Source: Pseudomonas pseudonitroreducens (GTDB lineage Bacteria > Pseudomonadota > Gammaproteobacteria > Pseudomonadales > Pseudomonadaceae). From it: a DNA stretch of 64,000 nucleotides. Shown here piece after piece: positions 52,476 through 62,163 of the stretch. Below the pieces are notes generated by a model, which was not told the DNA's origin, ran no database searches, and worked only from the letters and a program-made list of their open reading frames with translations. Position 1 is the first letter of the stretch. Each line of letters starts with the position of its first letter. The translations under genes and the position numbers were made by a program. The stretch is taken from positions 62,001-126,000 of the forward strand of contig NZ_BQHJ01000008.1 of NCBI RefSeq assembly GCF_021603645.1, written 5' to 3'.

Positions 52476-55400
52476 ATGAAGAACACCCCATTGATGCTTC
52501 TGCTGGCCAGCCCGCTGGCCGTGGCCACCGCAACGGCGGCCAACAGCGTCACCGAAACCGATCAACGCTACACCGCCAACCAGAGCGGCCAATACGAAGA
52601 CTTCACCCAGGTCGGCACCATCAAGACCTTCGCCGTGAGCAACGGCGCCATCATCACCATGACCGGTCCCAGCGGCTCACCCCTTGTGCTGACCGGCGTC
52701 AGCGGCAAGGTCGACGGCAATACCCTGGATATCAAGGGCGCCAACAGCCAGGTCACCGTCAACGGTGACATCGAGTACAAGTACGGCAGCAACACCAACT
52801 CCAACAGCAAGTATGTCTACAACGGCATCGCGGTCACCGGCGGCGGACGTTTCGTGCTCAACGGCAACCTCACCGCCACTTCGACCAGTTCGGGCTACAG
52901 CAGCCCGAAAAGCGCGATGTATGTGGACGGCGCCACTTCCAGCGCCGAGCTCAACGGCAACGCCAACCTGACCATCGCCGGCGGCAAGGGCCTGTTCGCC
53001 GCCAATGGCGGGACCATCGACATGACCTCGAAAGACGGCACGCCCTATGTGCTGACGGTCACCAACAAGTCCAGCCAGCGTTCGGTGGAAGCCAACAATG
53101 GCGGCACCGTGACCCTCGACCTGGTGGACATGAACGGTACCTCCATCCTGAGCAACGGCGTGGGCCTGTACGCCACCAGGAACTCGTCCATCACCTTCAT
53201 GGGTGGCGACTTCAACCAGACCACCACCCGACCGGGCGCCAATGCGCTGTTTGCCCTCAACCATTCGAGCGTCACCGCCACCGGCTATGACGGCGGCCAC
53301 CTGCGGATCAAGACCGGCGGCCTCAACGAAATCGGCGCCTGGGCCACCGGCAATTCCCAGGTAACCATCAACAGCGAGAAGCATCAGGACTTCCAGACGG
53401 TGATCCATACCACCGGCTCCGGCCAGTCCCACGGGCTGGCTGCCGGCTCGCTGGGTGGCGGCAATGCCAGCGCCCCCGTCGACAGCGGCCACGCCGGCGC
53501 GCAGTACGGCAACTCCGAAGTCACGGTGTACGGCAAGGTCGACATCACCACCGAAGGCAGGGACTCGGCCGGCCTGCGGGTCATGGGCGACGGCGCGAAG
53601 ATCACCCTGACACCGCTGGTCGCTGGCGTGCGCAACAGCATCACCTCCGCCGCCAGCGCGATCCGCTACTCCTTCGCCAATGGCTACAGCCTCGCCAGCA
53701 ACGGCGACCGCCTCGAAGGCGGCCAGGTGATCGACCTGACCGACACCGATATGACACACCTCGACGGCGCCACCGGCAGCGCCGGGCTGATCGAAGTCGG
53801 CGGCCTGGCCGGGCGCACCAGTGACGGTCAGAACAGCGGCATCATGAATGTCGCCGATGCGGTGAAGGACGCCACCCTGAACCTCGCCAACAGCAGCGCC
53901 ACCGCCCAGGACGGGCGCAGCCTGCTCAATGTCAACGCCAGCCAGAACAGCGCCGATGGCGTGTTCGCCAGCAGCTTCACGCTCAACGCCGAGAACAGCG
54001 AACTGGTAGGCCGTGCGATGACCGACAGCACCGTTGCCAGCGATGGCAGCGTCAGCAGCGCCACGCTCAACCTCAAGGGCTCGCGCTGGTACCTGCTGGA
54101 CAGGAACAGCAGCGAGACCAACCACTACGCCACCTCGAACCTCACGGCGCTGGACCTGCAGGACGACTCCCAGGTCTTCCTCAACAGCCGCGAGTCCTGG
54201 CAGAACGGCTTCGCCGCCAACCAGCCGGAGCACTACGGCAGCCTGCAACTGGGCTCGCTGAGTGGCGCCGGGGCGTTCCACTTCTACACCGACATCGTCA
54301 ACCAGCTGACCGACAAGCTGACCATCAGCGAGGCGGGCGGCAGCAGCGGCAGCCATTCGGTGCTGGTGGCCAACGACGGCTCACAGAGCACCCTGGGCAA
54401 CGAGCGCATCGAGATCATCGAAACCAATGGCGGCAGCGGCCAGTTCGGCCTCTACGAAGGTGCGCTGGTGGAGCTGGGCGGCAATACCTACGCCTTGCGC
54501 AAGAACGAGGACGACAACTGGGAACTGTACGGCTATACCGCTCCGCCAGTGGATCCGGACCCGATCGATCCGACGCCGCCGGTCGATCCCGAGCCGCCGG
54601 TTGACCCTACACCTCCAGTGGACCCCATACCTCCAGTGGACCCGACGCCCCCGGTCGACCCCACGCCTCCCGGCCCGATCGAGCCCGGCGACCCCGTCGA
54701 ACCGGCACCGCCTGCGCCAGGCCCGGGCACCTCGACCACCCGCGCGTTCCACGCCCAGGTGCACACCAACTACCTGCTGTCCTACCTGGACATGCAGACC
54801 CTGCTGCAACGCATGGGTGAGCTGCGCTACACCGAGCGCGATACCGACGGCAACGTCTGGCTGCGCACCAACGGCGGGCGCCTGCACTCCTTCGCTGGCA
54901 GCAACTTCGACGGCTATCGCCTGAGCTACCAGGGCATCCAGCTCGGCGTGGACCGCCGTGTGCCGATCAGCAGCGGCGACCTGTTCGTCGGCGCCATGCT
55001 CGGCCACACCGAGGCTGACCAGAACTTCGATGAAGGCAGTGGCGGCGCACGCAACACCCATATCGGCATCTACGGCACCTGGCTGCACGAGAACGGCTTC
55101 TACGTCGACGCGGTGCTCAAGGCTGCGCACCTGAAGAACAACTTCAGCGTCAGCGACACCCAGGGCAACCGCGTGAAGAGCTCCGGCAGCAGCAACGGCT
55201 ATTCCGCCTCCCTGGAAGCCGGCAAGCGCTTCAGCCTGCACCGCGAGAAGGACAGCCAGTGGTTCGTCGAGCCCCAGGCGCAGCTGGTCTACACCGACCA
55301 GGGCGGTTTCTCCTCGCGGGCCAGCAACGGCCTGCAGATCAAGTACGACGACTACGACTCGCTGCTGGCCCGCGCCGGTGGCATCGTCGGCTATGAGCTG

Positions 55401-55655
55401 AGCAACGCGAAACACAAGTCGGAGGTGTACCTCAAGGGCGGCTATGTGCGCGAACTGATGGCCGATGACATCGGCTACCGGATCAACGGCACGCCCAGGC
55501 AGAGTTCGGACTTCAGCGGCGGCTGGCGCGAGGCGGCGGTGGGCGTTTCCACGCGCCTGTCCGACGGGCACAGCCTGTTCATGGAAGTGGGCTACCGCGA
55601 CGGCGACAACTTCGACCAGAACCACGCCAACGTCGGCTATCGGTTCGAGTACTGA
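52476..55655 (+). CDS. Classical (type Va) autotransporter with pertactin-like passenger
   Basis: 1059 aa (a GTG one codon upstream is also possible). Signal peptide to about residue 22 (ATATAANS). Residues 25-680 are a Gly/Asn/Ser-rich beta-helix passenger that ends in an autochaperone-like stretch (LNLKGSRWYLLDRNSS..., GSLSGAGAFHFYTDIVNQ). A proline linker of repeated PPVDPxPPVDP units follows (about 690-755). The C-terminal 270 residues are the 12-strand barrel (PF03797 type), ending in the aromatic VGYRFEY. No protease triad or RGD site was seen; an adhesin role is likely but unproven. Confidence 0.9.
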   Translation: MKNTPLMLLLASPLAVATATAANSVTETDQRYTANQSGQYEDFTQVGTIKTFAVSNGAIITMTGPSGSPLVLTGVSGKVDGNTLDIKGANSQVTVNGDIEYKYGSNTNSNSKYVYNGIAVTGGGRFVLNGNLTATSTSSGYSSPKSAMYVDGATSSAELNGNANLTIAGGKGLFAANGGTIDMTSKDGTPYVLTVTNKSSQRSVEANNGGTVTLDLVDMNGTSILSNGVGLYATRNSSITFMGGDFNQTTTRPGANALFALNHSSVTATGYDGGHLRIKTGGLNEIGAWATGNSQVTINSEKHQDFQTVIHTTGSGQSHGLAAGSLGGGNASAPVDSGHAGAQYGNSEVTVYGKVDITTEGRDSAGLRVMGDGAKITLTPLVAGVRNSITSAASAIRYSFANGYSLASNGDRLEGGQVIDLTDTDMTHLDGATGSAGLIEVGGLAGRTSDGQNSGIMNVADAVKDATLNLANSSATAQDGRSLLNVNASQNSADGVFASSFTLNAENSELVGRAMTDSTVASDGSVSSATLNLKGSRWYLLDRNSSETNHYATSNLTALDLQDDSQVFLNSRESWQNGFAANQPEHYGSLQLGSLSGAGAFHFYTDIVNQLTDKLTISEAGGSSGSHSVLVANDGSQSTLGNERIEIIETNGGSGQFGLYEGALVELGGNTYALRKNEDDNWELYGYTAPPVDPDPIDPTPPVDPEPPVDPTPPVDPIPPVDPTPPVDPTPPGPIEPGDPVEPAPPAPGPGTSTTRAFHAQVHTNYLLSYLDMQTLLQRMGELRYTERDTDGNVWLRTNGGRLHSFAGSNFDGYRLSYQGIQLGVDRRVPISSGDLFVGAMLGHTEADQNFDEGSGGARNTHIGIYGTWLHENGFYVDAVLKAAHLKNNFSVSDTQGNRVKSSGSSNGYSASLEAGKRFSLHREKDSQWFVEPQAQLVYTDQGGFSSRASNGLQIKYDDYDSLLARAGGIVGYELSNAKHKSEVYLKGGYVRELMADDIGYRINGTPRQSSDFSGGWREAAVGVSTRLSDGHSLFMEVGYRDGDNFDQNHANVGYRFEY
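54541..54735 (+). repeat. In-frame proline-rich tandem repeat (PVDPxPP) within the autotransporter
   Basis: About nine imperfect 18-nt units encoding P-P-V-D-P-x link passenger and barrel. DNA repeats like this can change in number by slippage. Confidence 0.75.
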
Positions 55656-55660
55656 GTCAC

Positions 55661-55692
55661 CGGGGCGGCTGGATACGGCCGCCCCGTTCTTC
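55661..55692 (+). terminator. Rho-independent terminator of the autotransporter gene
   Basis: A perfect 9-bp stem, CGGGGCGGC/GCCGCCCCG, with an 8-nt loop, followed by TTCTTCC. It begins 6 bp after the stop codon. Confidence 0.75.
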
Positions 55693-55795
55693 CAGGCTCG
55701 TCTCCATCCACCGTCCGGCACGCCACGGATGCCGGCGCGACGTTTGACCGGTACAATGCGCGATTGCCCGTGCCATGCCTGATAAAGAAGAAACC

Positions 55796-57799
55796 ATGTC
55801 CTTGCCCAAACACCATCTGGAACTGCTCAGCCCTGCCCGCGATGTGCACATCGCCCGCGAGGCCATCCTGCATGGCGCCGACGCCGTCTACATCGGTGGC
55901 CCGAGCTTCGGCGCGCGGCACAATGCCTGCAACGAGGTGAGCGATATCGCCCAGCTGGTGGAGTTCGCCCATCGCTACCACGCGCGGGTGTTCACCACGA
56001 TCAACACCATCCTCCATGACAACGAGCTGGAGCCGGCGCGCGCTCTGATCCACCAGCTCTACGACGCCGGTGTCGATGCGCTGATCGTGCAGGACCTGGG
56101 CATCATGGAGCTGGACATCCCGCCGATCGAACTGCACGCCAGCACCCAGACCGACATCCGCACCCTGGGCCGGGCGAAGTTCCTCGACCAGGCCGGCTTC
56201 TCCCAGCTGGTGCTGGCCCGCGAGCTGAACCTGCAGGAAATCCGCGCCATCGCCGACGAGACCGATGCGGCCATCGAGTTCTTCATCCACGGCGCGCTCT
56301 GCGTGGCCTTCTCCGGCCAGTGCAACATCTCCCACGCCCAGACCGGCCGCAGCGCCAACCGTGGCGACTGCTCCCAGGCCTGCCGCCTGCCCTACACCCT
56401 GAAGGATGACCAGGGCCGCGTGGTGGCCTTCGAGAAGCACCTGCTGTCGATGAAGGACAACAACCAGAGCGCCAACCTCAGCGCCCTGGTGGACGCCGGC
56501 GTGCGCTCCTTCAAGATCGAAGGGCGCTACAAGGACATGGGCTACGTGAAGAACATCACCGCCTATTACCGCCAGCGCCTGGACGGCATCCTCGCCGAGC
56601 GCCCGGACCTGGCGCGCGCCTCCAGCGGCCGCACCGACCACTTCTTCGTGCCGGACCCGGACAAGACCTTCCACCGCGGCAGCACCGACTACTTCGTCAG
56701 CGACCGCAAGATCGACATCGGCGCCTTCGACTCGCCGACCTTCACCGGCCTGCCGGTGGGCACCGTGGAGAAAGTCGGCAAGCGCGACATGCTGGTAGTC
56801 ACCAAGGACCCGCTGTCCAACGGCGACGGCCTCAACGTGCTGGTGAAGCGCGAAGTGGTCGGCTTCCGCGCCAACATCGCCGAGCCGAAAGGTGAGTTCG
56901 AGGAAGACGGCGAGAGGCGCTACCGCTACCGCGTCGAGCCCAACGAGATGCCGGAAGGCCTCTACCGCCTGCGCCCGAACCACCCGCTGTCGCGCAACCT
57001 CGACCACAACTGGCAGCAGGCGCTGCAGAAGACGTCCGCCGAGCGCCGTGTCGGCCTGTCGTGGCTCGCCAGGCTGCGTGAAGAGCGCCTGGAACTGACC
57101 GCCACCAGCGAAGAAGGCGTCAGTGCCAGCGTCGCCCTGGACGGCCCGTTCGGTGTCGCCAACAAGCCGGAACAGGCGCTGGACCAGTTGCACGACCTGC
57201 TCGGGCAACTGGGCACCACCCAGTACCACGCCGACCAGATCGAGCTGGACGCCCCGCAGGCGTTCTTCATCCCCAATTCGCAGCTCAAGTCGCTGCGTCG
57301 CGAGGCCATCGAGGCGCTCACCGAAGCCCGCGTGCAGGCCCACCCACGCGGTGGCCGCAAGGCCGAGAGCAACCCGCCGCCGGTGTACCCGGAAGCGCAC
57401 CTGTCCTTCCTGTTCAACGTCTACAACCAGAAGGCCCGCGATTTCTACCACCGCCACGGCGTACAGCTGATCGACGCCGCCTACGAAGCCCACGAGGAAA
57501 CGGGCGAAGTGCCGGTGATGATCACCAAGCACTGCCTGCGCTTCTCCTTCAACCTGTGCCCGAAGCAGGCCAAGGGCGTCACCGGCGTGCGCACCAAGGT
57601 GCAGCCGATGCAACTGATCCACGGCGACGAAGTGCTGACCCTGAAGTTCGACTGCAAGCCGTGCGAGATGCACGTGATCGGCAAGATCAAGGGCCACATC
57701 CTCGGCCTGCCGCAGCCGGGCAGCGATGGCGTCAGCAACATCGTCGGGCAGATCAGCCCGGAAGACCTGCTCAAGACCATTCGCAAGCCCGCGCACTGA
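55796..57799 (+). CDS. rlhA: 23S rRNA C2501 hydroxylase-type peptidase U32 family protein (RlhA/YdcP)
   Basis: 667 aa from the ATG at 55796 (an ATG at 55775 is also in frame). It matches E. coli YdcP/RlhA over its whole length, including HLELLSPARDVHIAREAILHGAD, the family block TGRSANRGDCSQACRLPY and the C-terminal NLCPKQAKG and FDCKPCEMHVIGKIK. RlhA makes 5-hydroxycytidine at position 2501 of 23S rRNA; the shorter relative TrhP/YegQ modifies tRNA and lacks the C-terminal half seen here. Several conserved Cys may hold an iron-sulfur cluster. Likely monocistronic, with a REP pair after the stop. Confidence 0.92.
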   Translation: MSLPKHHLELLSPARDVHIAREAILHGADAVYIGGPSFGARHNACNEVSDIAQLVEFAHRYHARVFTTINTILHDNELEPARALIHQLYDAGVDALIVQDLGIMELDIPPIELHASTQTDIRTLGRAKFLDQAGFSQLVLARELNLQEIRAIADETDAAIEFFIHGALCVAFSGQCNISHAQTGRSANRGDCSQACRLPYTLKDDQGRVVAFEKHLLSMKDNNQSANLSALVDAGVRSFKIEGRYKDMGYVKNITAYYRQRLDGILAERPDLARASSGRTDHFFVPDPDKTFHRGSTDYFVSDRKIDIGAFDSPTFTGLPVGTVEKVGKRDMLVVTKDPLSNGDGLNVLVKREVVGFRANIAEPKGEFEEDGERRYRYRVEPNEMPEGLYRLRPNHPLSRNLDHNWQQALQKTSAERRVGLSWLARLREERLELTATSEEGVSASVALDGPFGVANKPEQALDQLHDLLGQLGTTQYHADQIELDAPQAFFIPNSQLKSLRREAIEALTEARVQAHPRGGRKAESNPPPVYPEAHLSFLFNVYNQKARDFYHRHGVQLIDAAYEAHEETGEVPVMITKHCLRFSFNLCPKQAKGVTGVRTKVQPMQLIHGDEVLTLKFDCKPCEMHVIGKIKGHILGLPQPGSDGVSNIVGQISPEDLLKTIRKPAH

Positions 57800-57808
57800 G
57801 CCGCTTTT

Positions 57809-57878
57809 TGTAGGAGCGAGCTTGCTCGCGAACAAGCTCCGCCGCGAGAGCAGGGTTCGCGAGCAAGCTCGCTCCTAC
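57809..57878. repeat. REP-like element pair, family A
   Basis: GGAGCGAGCTTGCTCGCGAA and its inverse, 25 bp apart, directly after rlhA. Confidence 0.8.
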
Positions 57879-57924
57879 AGTTAACCCCCTGCGCAATTCC
57901 CCGATCCCCCGCTATGATCGGGAC

Positions 57925-58326
57925 ATGCCCACCACTCCCCCACTTCGCCAGCAATGCCCGCCCGGTGCCTGTGACTGCGACCGGGAACGCCTGCTGGCCG
58001 ATCCCGGCGCCGACCTGCGCATCCTGCTGCTGACCCGGCATGAAGAGCAGCGCCTGCTGGAACGCCTGGAGAACCTCAAGGACCTGGCGGACCTCGAGCG
58101 CATGCAGCACAAGCTCTACGAGCAGCTCGGCATCCGCCTGCAGATCGCCCCCGGCTTCAATGAAGTGCGCAGCATGCGCGGCATCGAGTTCGCTTTCGAC
58201 GAGCAGCCCGGCCTCTGCCGCAAGACGCGCCAGGCGATCCCCGCCGCGATCCGCCGAGGCATGGAGAAGAACCCGGAAATCGCCTGGCGCCTGCTGGATT
58301 CCCACGACCTGCTCGGCGGGTTCTGA
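57925..58326 (+). CDS. Conserved hypothetical protein with N-terminal Cys motif
   Basis: 133 aa, no signal peptide, mostly helical. Near the N-terminus is CPPGACDCDRERLL, three Cys close together, followed by a charged helix (RHEEQRLLERLENLKDLADLERMQ). A fourth Cys lies at QPGLCRKTRQAI. The layout suggests metal or cluster binding. I do not recognise a characterised family. It stands between two repeats, with no linked gene. Confidence 0.65.
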   Translation: MPTTPPLRQQCPPGACDCDRERLLADPGADLRILLLTRHEEQRLLERLENLKDLADLERMQHKLYEQLGIRLQIAPGFNEVRSMRGIEFAFDEQPGLCRKTRQAIPAAIRRGMEKNPEIAWRLLDSHDLLGGF

Positions 58327-58363
58327 TACCGCCCTGCAACAGCCGCTGGAACCACCCGGGAGC

Positions 58364-58506
58364 GTAGGAGCGGACTCCGTCCGCGATTGGCTCCCGTCCA
58401 CGCCGATGCGACAAACAGGTACCAATGTGCCCCATAGGAGCAGAGCCTCTGCGTGATCCAGCCATGAAGCTGCCTGGAAGCGATCGCGGACGGAGTCCGC
58501 TCCTAC
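58364..58506. repeat. Palindromic repeat family D, two inverted copies about 95 bp apart
   Basis: GTAGGAGCGGACTCCGTCCG at 58364 and its inverse ending at 58505. The right-hand copy's final CTA (58503-58505) is the stop codon of the PaiB-like gene on the minus strand. Confidence 0.75.
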
Positions 58507-59123
58507 TCCTTTGCCGACCGCATAGCCGCGGAAAGCTCCGAGCTGCCGAGTTGCTCCAGCCGCTCGGCGGCTCCCAGCCGATCCCGGTCTTCCTTGTTCT
58601 GGCTGAGCTTGGATTTGCCGACGATCTCGCTGATTTCCACCTCGATGCCGACAATATTGGCGAGCATGCCACTGATGAACTCCGGGGTGGAGTCGCTCAT
58701 CTTCCACGGCCTTGCTTCACCGGCCTCGTGGGTGCGGGTCAGGCGGCCGACCACACCGCGCACGAAGCGCTCCTCGTCCATCACCTTCAGGCGACCGCGC
58801 ACATGCACCACCTGGTAGTTCCAGGTCGGCACCTGGCGGTGCGCCTCATGCTTGCTCGGGTACCAGTTGGGCGACACATAGGCGTGCTCGCCACGGAAGA
58901 TCACCAGTACTTCCTCGCCATCGGCCTCCTGCCACACCGGGTTGTTGCGGGCGACATGGGCCCGCAGCAGCGGCTGCTCGCCGGACAGTTCCAGTTCGAA
59001 CGGCAGATGGTTGGCGTCCAGCAGGCCGCCATGGCCGGTGACCAGGATGCCCAGGGGATAGTCGCGGATGAGCCGGTGCAGCTCCTCCGGGCGGGTTTCC
59101 GCGAAATGCGCAGGTACGTACAT
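58503..59123 (-). CDS. PaiB-like FMN-binding negative transcriptional regulator
   Basis: 206 aa from the ATG at 59123 (GAGG 6 nt upstream). It opens MYVPAHFAE and contains HLPFELE, HVARNNPVW and TWNYQVVHVRGRLKV, the PaiB family pattern (split-barrel FMN-binding fold). PaiB of Bacillus affects sporulation and protease genes; in proteobacteria the role is unclear and may be enzymatic. The last codons and stop come from a family D repeat. It is divergent from a diguanylate cyclase gene. Confidence 0.85.
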   Translation of the reverse strand: MYVPAHFAETRPEELHRLIRDYPLGILVTGHGGLLDANHLPFELELSGEQPLLRAHVARNNPVWQEADGEEVLVIFRGEHAYVSPNWYPSKHEAHRQVPTWNYQVVHVRGRLKVMDEERFVRGVVGRLTRTHEAGEARPWKMSDSTPEFISGMLANIVGIEVEISEIVGKSKLSQNKEDRDRLGAAERLEQLGSSELSAAMRSAKE

Positions 59124-59337
59124 GAAAGGCCTCGACAGCAGGTGATGGCGGTCATCATGCCGCCGTATTGGCACCCTATAAAGATCCATTACCGCCACTG
59201 GCAACCGAGCCAATCCCGAGCGACCGACGATTTGGTACACCCTGTGCATCGCCCCGCTGGACGGCAATGGTGCCGCCCCCTACTCTAGCCCTTGGCCAGC
59301 ATTCGCCCCGGATGGCAGACACAGGCTCCCACTCTCG

Positions 59338-60531
59338 ATGACCGCACCCGAGTTCCTCGCCGTTCCTCCCCGGCAATCCCAGGGGAGAATTCCGCCGCGC
59401 CTGCAGGATGCCTACAAGGCGTACGTGATCCAGCATTACCGGCGCTTCCTGCTGGCGATCAACTTCATCGCCATGGCCGCCTACGACTCCTACGTGCTGG
59501 CCGACGCCCTGCTGATCCCGGACATGGCCAGGGAATCGCTGTTCCTGCGCACGGCGCTCAGCCTGGTCGGCCTGCTCAACATCTTCCTGGTGTTCCGCTT
59601 CAGCCGCAGCGTGCTGGTGATGGACATGCTGATGCCGCTGCACGACATCGTCTCGACCATCGCCTGGTTCGAGCTGCTCAAGCGCAGCGCCTCGCCGGAC
59701 GTGCCCTTCTTCCTGTATGCCTCGGTGGTGTTCATCCTGCTCGGCAACCTCGGCGTGCGCTACTCGTTCAAAGGCATCGCGCTGGTCTCGGCGATCATCT
59801 CGGCGATCATTCTCTACAACGTCTGGCTGATCCATGACGGCGCGGCCAAGCCGCTGCTGATCTTCACCCTGGTCTACCTGCCGATCGCGCTGTTCAGCCT
59901 GTTCATCAGCTGGACCAACATCAAGGGCGTGCGCCAGGCCTTCCTCGCCGATCTCGAGGAGCGCCGCCAGCGTGCCGAGCTCGCCGCGCTCAACCTGCGT
60001 CTGCAGGAACTGGCCACCACCGATGGCCTCACCGGCGTCGGCAACCGCCGCTCGCTGGACCTGCAGCTCAACGAGAGCTGGCACGGCATGTGCGCCCATG
60101 GCCGGCCGTTCGCCCTGCTGATGGCCGATATCGACTACTTCAAGCCCTACAACGACCATTACGGCCACCAGGCCGGCGACCGCTGCCTGTGCCAGGTGGC
60201 CGAGAGCCTGGTCGGCACCCTGCGCGGTGGGCGCGCCAACGTCTATCGTTATGGCGGCGAGGAGTTCGCCATCCTGCTCGAGGCAACCAGCGCCGAAGAC
60301 CTGCGCAGCGTCGCCGAGCGGCTGCGCGAGCAGGTGGCGAGCCTGGGCATCGAGCATCTCTACCGGCCCGACAGCCTGCGCCACCTGACCATCAGCCTGG
60401 GCGCGGCGATGGCCAACGAGAGCGGCCTGCGGGAACCGCGTGAACTGCTCGCCCGCTGCGACCAGCACCTGTACGTCGCCAAGCAGAAAGGCCGCAACCG
60501 TGTGCAACTCAGCGGCCTGCAAGGCGTCTGA
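59338..60531 (+). CDS. Membrane diguanylate cyclase (GGDEF), MASE-like sensor
   Basis: 397 aa. Residues 35-205 hold about six transmembrane helices; a short coil (EERRQRAELAALNLRLQELA) leads to a GGDEF domain with TDGLTGVGNRRSL, DIDYFKPYNDHYGH and the active YRYGGEEFAILL. The domain should make c-di-GMP. A usual RxxD inhibitory site is not obvious in front of GGEEF. The ligand of the membrane part is unknown. Confidence 0.9.
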   Translation: MTAPEFLAVPPRQSQGRIPPRLQDAYKAYVIQHYRRFLLAINFIAMAAYDSYVLADALLIPDMARESLFLRTALSLVGLLNIFLVFRFSRSVLVMDMLMPLHDIVSTIAWFELLKRSASPDVPFFLYASVVFILLGNLGVRYSFKGIALVSAIISAIILYNVWLIHDGAAKPLLIFTLVYLPIALFSLFISWTNIKGVRQAFLADLEERRQRAELAALNLRLQELATTDGLTGVGNRRSLDLQLNESWHGMCAHGRPFALLMADIDYFKPYNDHYGHQAGDRCLCQVAESLVGTLRGGRANVYRYGGEEFAILLEATSAEDLRSVAERLREQVASLGIEHLYRPDSLRHLTISLGAAMANESGLREPRELLARCDQHLYVAKQKGRNRVQLSGLQGV

Positions 60532-60639
60532 CGAACGACCAGTAACCCGGCGCGCAGCGCTGGCGTCTCCCTGCACTTACGCCGGGCGATGCCCGCGCCA
60601 CGTGGCAACCGCCACAGCAACCGACCCAACGAGGCCAGT

Positions 60640-62163
60640 GTGAAACGCGACATCCGCCTTGCCATTCTGCTGCTGTCCATCATCAGCCTCACCGTGGCCG
60701 GCGCCACGGCCTGGGAGCTGTGGTCGGCACGCGAGCGCACGCTGGCGGAAACCACCACGCACAACCTCAACCTTACCCAGGCGCTGGACACCTATGTCGA
60801 AGGCATCGTCACCCAGAGTTCCATGCTGCTGCTGGGCCTGGCCGAGCGGCTGGAGCACGAAGGCCTCGGCGCCCCTCAACTGCAACGCCTGAACGAACTG
60901 GTGCAGCGCCAGCAACACCTGCTCGTGCAACTCAACGGCGTTGGCATCTACGACGCCCAGGGCAACTGGCTGATGACCTCCACCGGGCCCTTCCCGCCCG
61001 GATCCAACAGCGCCGACCGCGCGTACTTCATCCACCATCGCGACAACCCGTCGCTGGAGGCATACATCGACGGGCCGATCCACAGCCGTTCCACCGGCGT
61101 CTGGGTGATCACCGTCAGCCGCCGCTTCAACGACGCCCAGGGCAACTTCGCCGGGGTGATAGTCGCCGCCCTGGGTGTACAGGACTTCCTGAGCCTGTTC
61201 GGCAAGATCGACATCGGCAAGACCGGCGCCATCGGCGTGGCCACCCGCAAGGGCCAGGTACTAGTGCGCTATCCCTTCCGCGAGAGCGACATGGGCCGCG
61301 TGCTTTCGCGCTCGCCGATCTTCACCGAGTACCTGGATGAAGCGACGGTCGGCAGCGCAACCTTCGCCTCCTCGCTGGACGGCATCGAACGCATCTACGC
61401 CTTCCGCAAGAACGAACGCTACCCGCTGGTGACCTCGGTCGCCCTGGGCAAGGACGAGGCCCTCGCCGCCTGGCGCGCCGACGCCCTGCGCACGGTGGCC
61501 ATCGCCTTCGGCCTGCTGATGGTCATCGTGGTGATCGGCAGCCTGCTGATCCTCGCCATCCAGCGTCGCATTGGCACCGAGCGCTTGCTCCGGGACGCTC
61601 GCGAAGAGCTGCTCAAGGCCAACCGCCAACTGGAAGTGCTCGCCTCGCGCGACCCGCTCACCGGCCTGGAAAACCGCCGCAGCTTCGATGACCACCTGCT
61701 CGCCGAACTGCGCCGCGCCCACCGCGAGCGAACGCCGCTGGGCCTGCTGCTCATCGACGTGGATCACTTCAAGCGCTTCAACGACACCTACGGTCACCCC
61801 GCCGGCGATGACTGCCTGCGGCGCATCGGTCGTGTCCTCGCCGACAGTGTGCGCCGCCCTGGCGACCTCGCCGCACGCTACGGCGGTGAGGAACTGGCGG
61901 TGATCCTGCCGAACACCGCCGCCGACGGCGCCCTCGCCGTGGCCGAGCAGTTCATGAAGCGCCTGCAGCAGGCCAACCTCACCCACGCCGGCAGCCCGCT
62001 GGGCCGTATCACCGCGAGCATCGGCATTGCCACCCTGCCCGGCGGCAGCGACAGCAGCCCGCAGTCCCTCATCGAAGCCGCCGACCGCGCGCTGTACCGC
62101 GCCAAGGCTGCCGGCCGCAATCGCCTGGAAAGCGCGCCGACGCCGCAGGAAGCCGCGCGATGA
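60640..62163 (+). CDS. Diguanylate cyclase with periplasmic double-Cache (dCACHE) sensor
   Basis: 507 aa from a GTG at 60640 with GAGG 5 nt upstream; an earlier in-frame ATG at 60589 has no ribosome site. Two membrane helices (about 7-27 and 285-310) flank a periplasmic dCACHE domain (VGIYDAQGNWLMTSTG, SADRAYFIHHRDN, FAGVIVAALGVQDF). The GGDEF domain follows: DPLTGLENRRSFDD, DVDHFKRFNDTYGH, and YGGEELAVIL, with Leu at the last motif position, tolerated in active enzymes. Its stop overlaps the cobB start. Confidence 0.9.
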   Translation: MKRDIRLAILLLSIISLTVAGATAWELWSARERTLAETTTHNLNLTQALDTYVEGIVTQSSMLLLGLAERLEHEGLGAPQLQRLNELVQRQQHLLVQLNGVGIYDAQGNWLMTSTGPFPPGSNSADRAYFIHHRDNPSLEAYIDGPIHSRSTGVWVITVSRRFNDAQGNFAGVIVAALGVQDFLSLFGKIDIGKTGAIGVATRKGQVLVRYPFRESDMGRVLSRSPIFTEYLDEATVGSATFASSLDGIERIYAFRKNERYPLVTSVALGKDEALAAWRADALRTVAIAFGLLMVIVVIGSLLILAIQRRIGTERLLRDAREELLKANRQLEVLASRDPLTGLENRRSFDDHLLAELRRAHRERTPLGLLLIDVDHFKRFNDTYGHPAGDDCLRRIGRVLADSVRRPGDLAARYGGEELAVILPNTAADGALAVAEQFMKRLQQANLTHAGSPLGRITASIGIATLPGGSDSSPQSLIEAADRALYRAKAAGRNRLESAPTPQEAAR

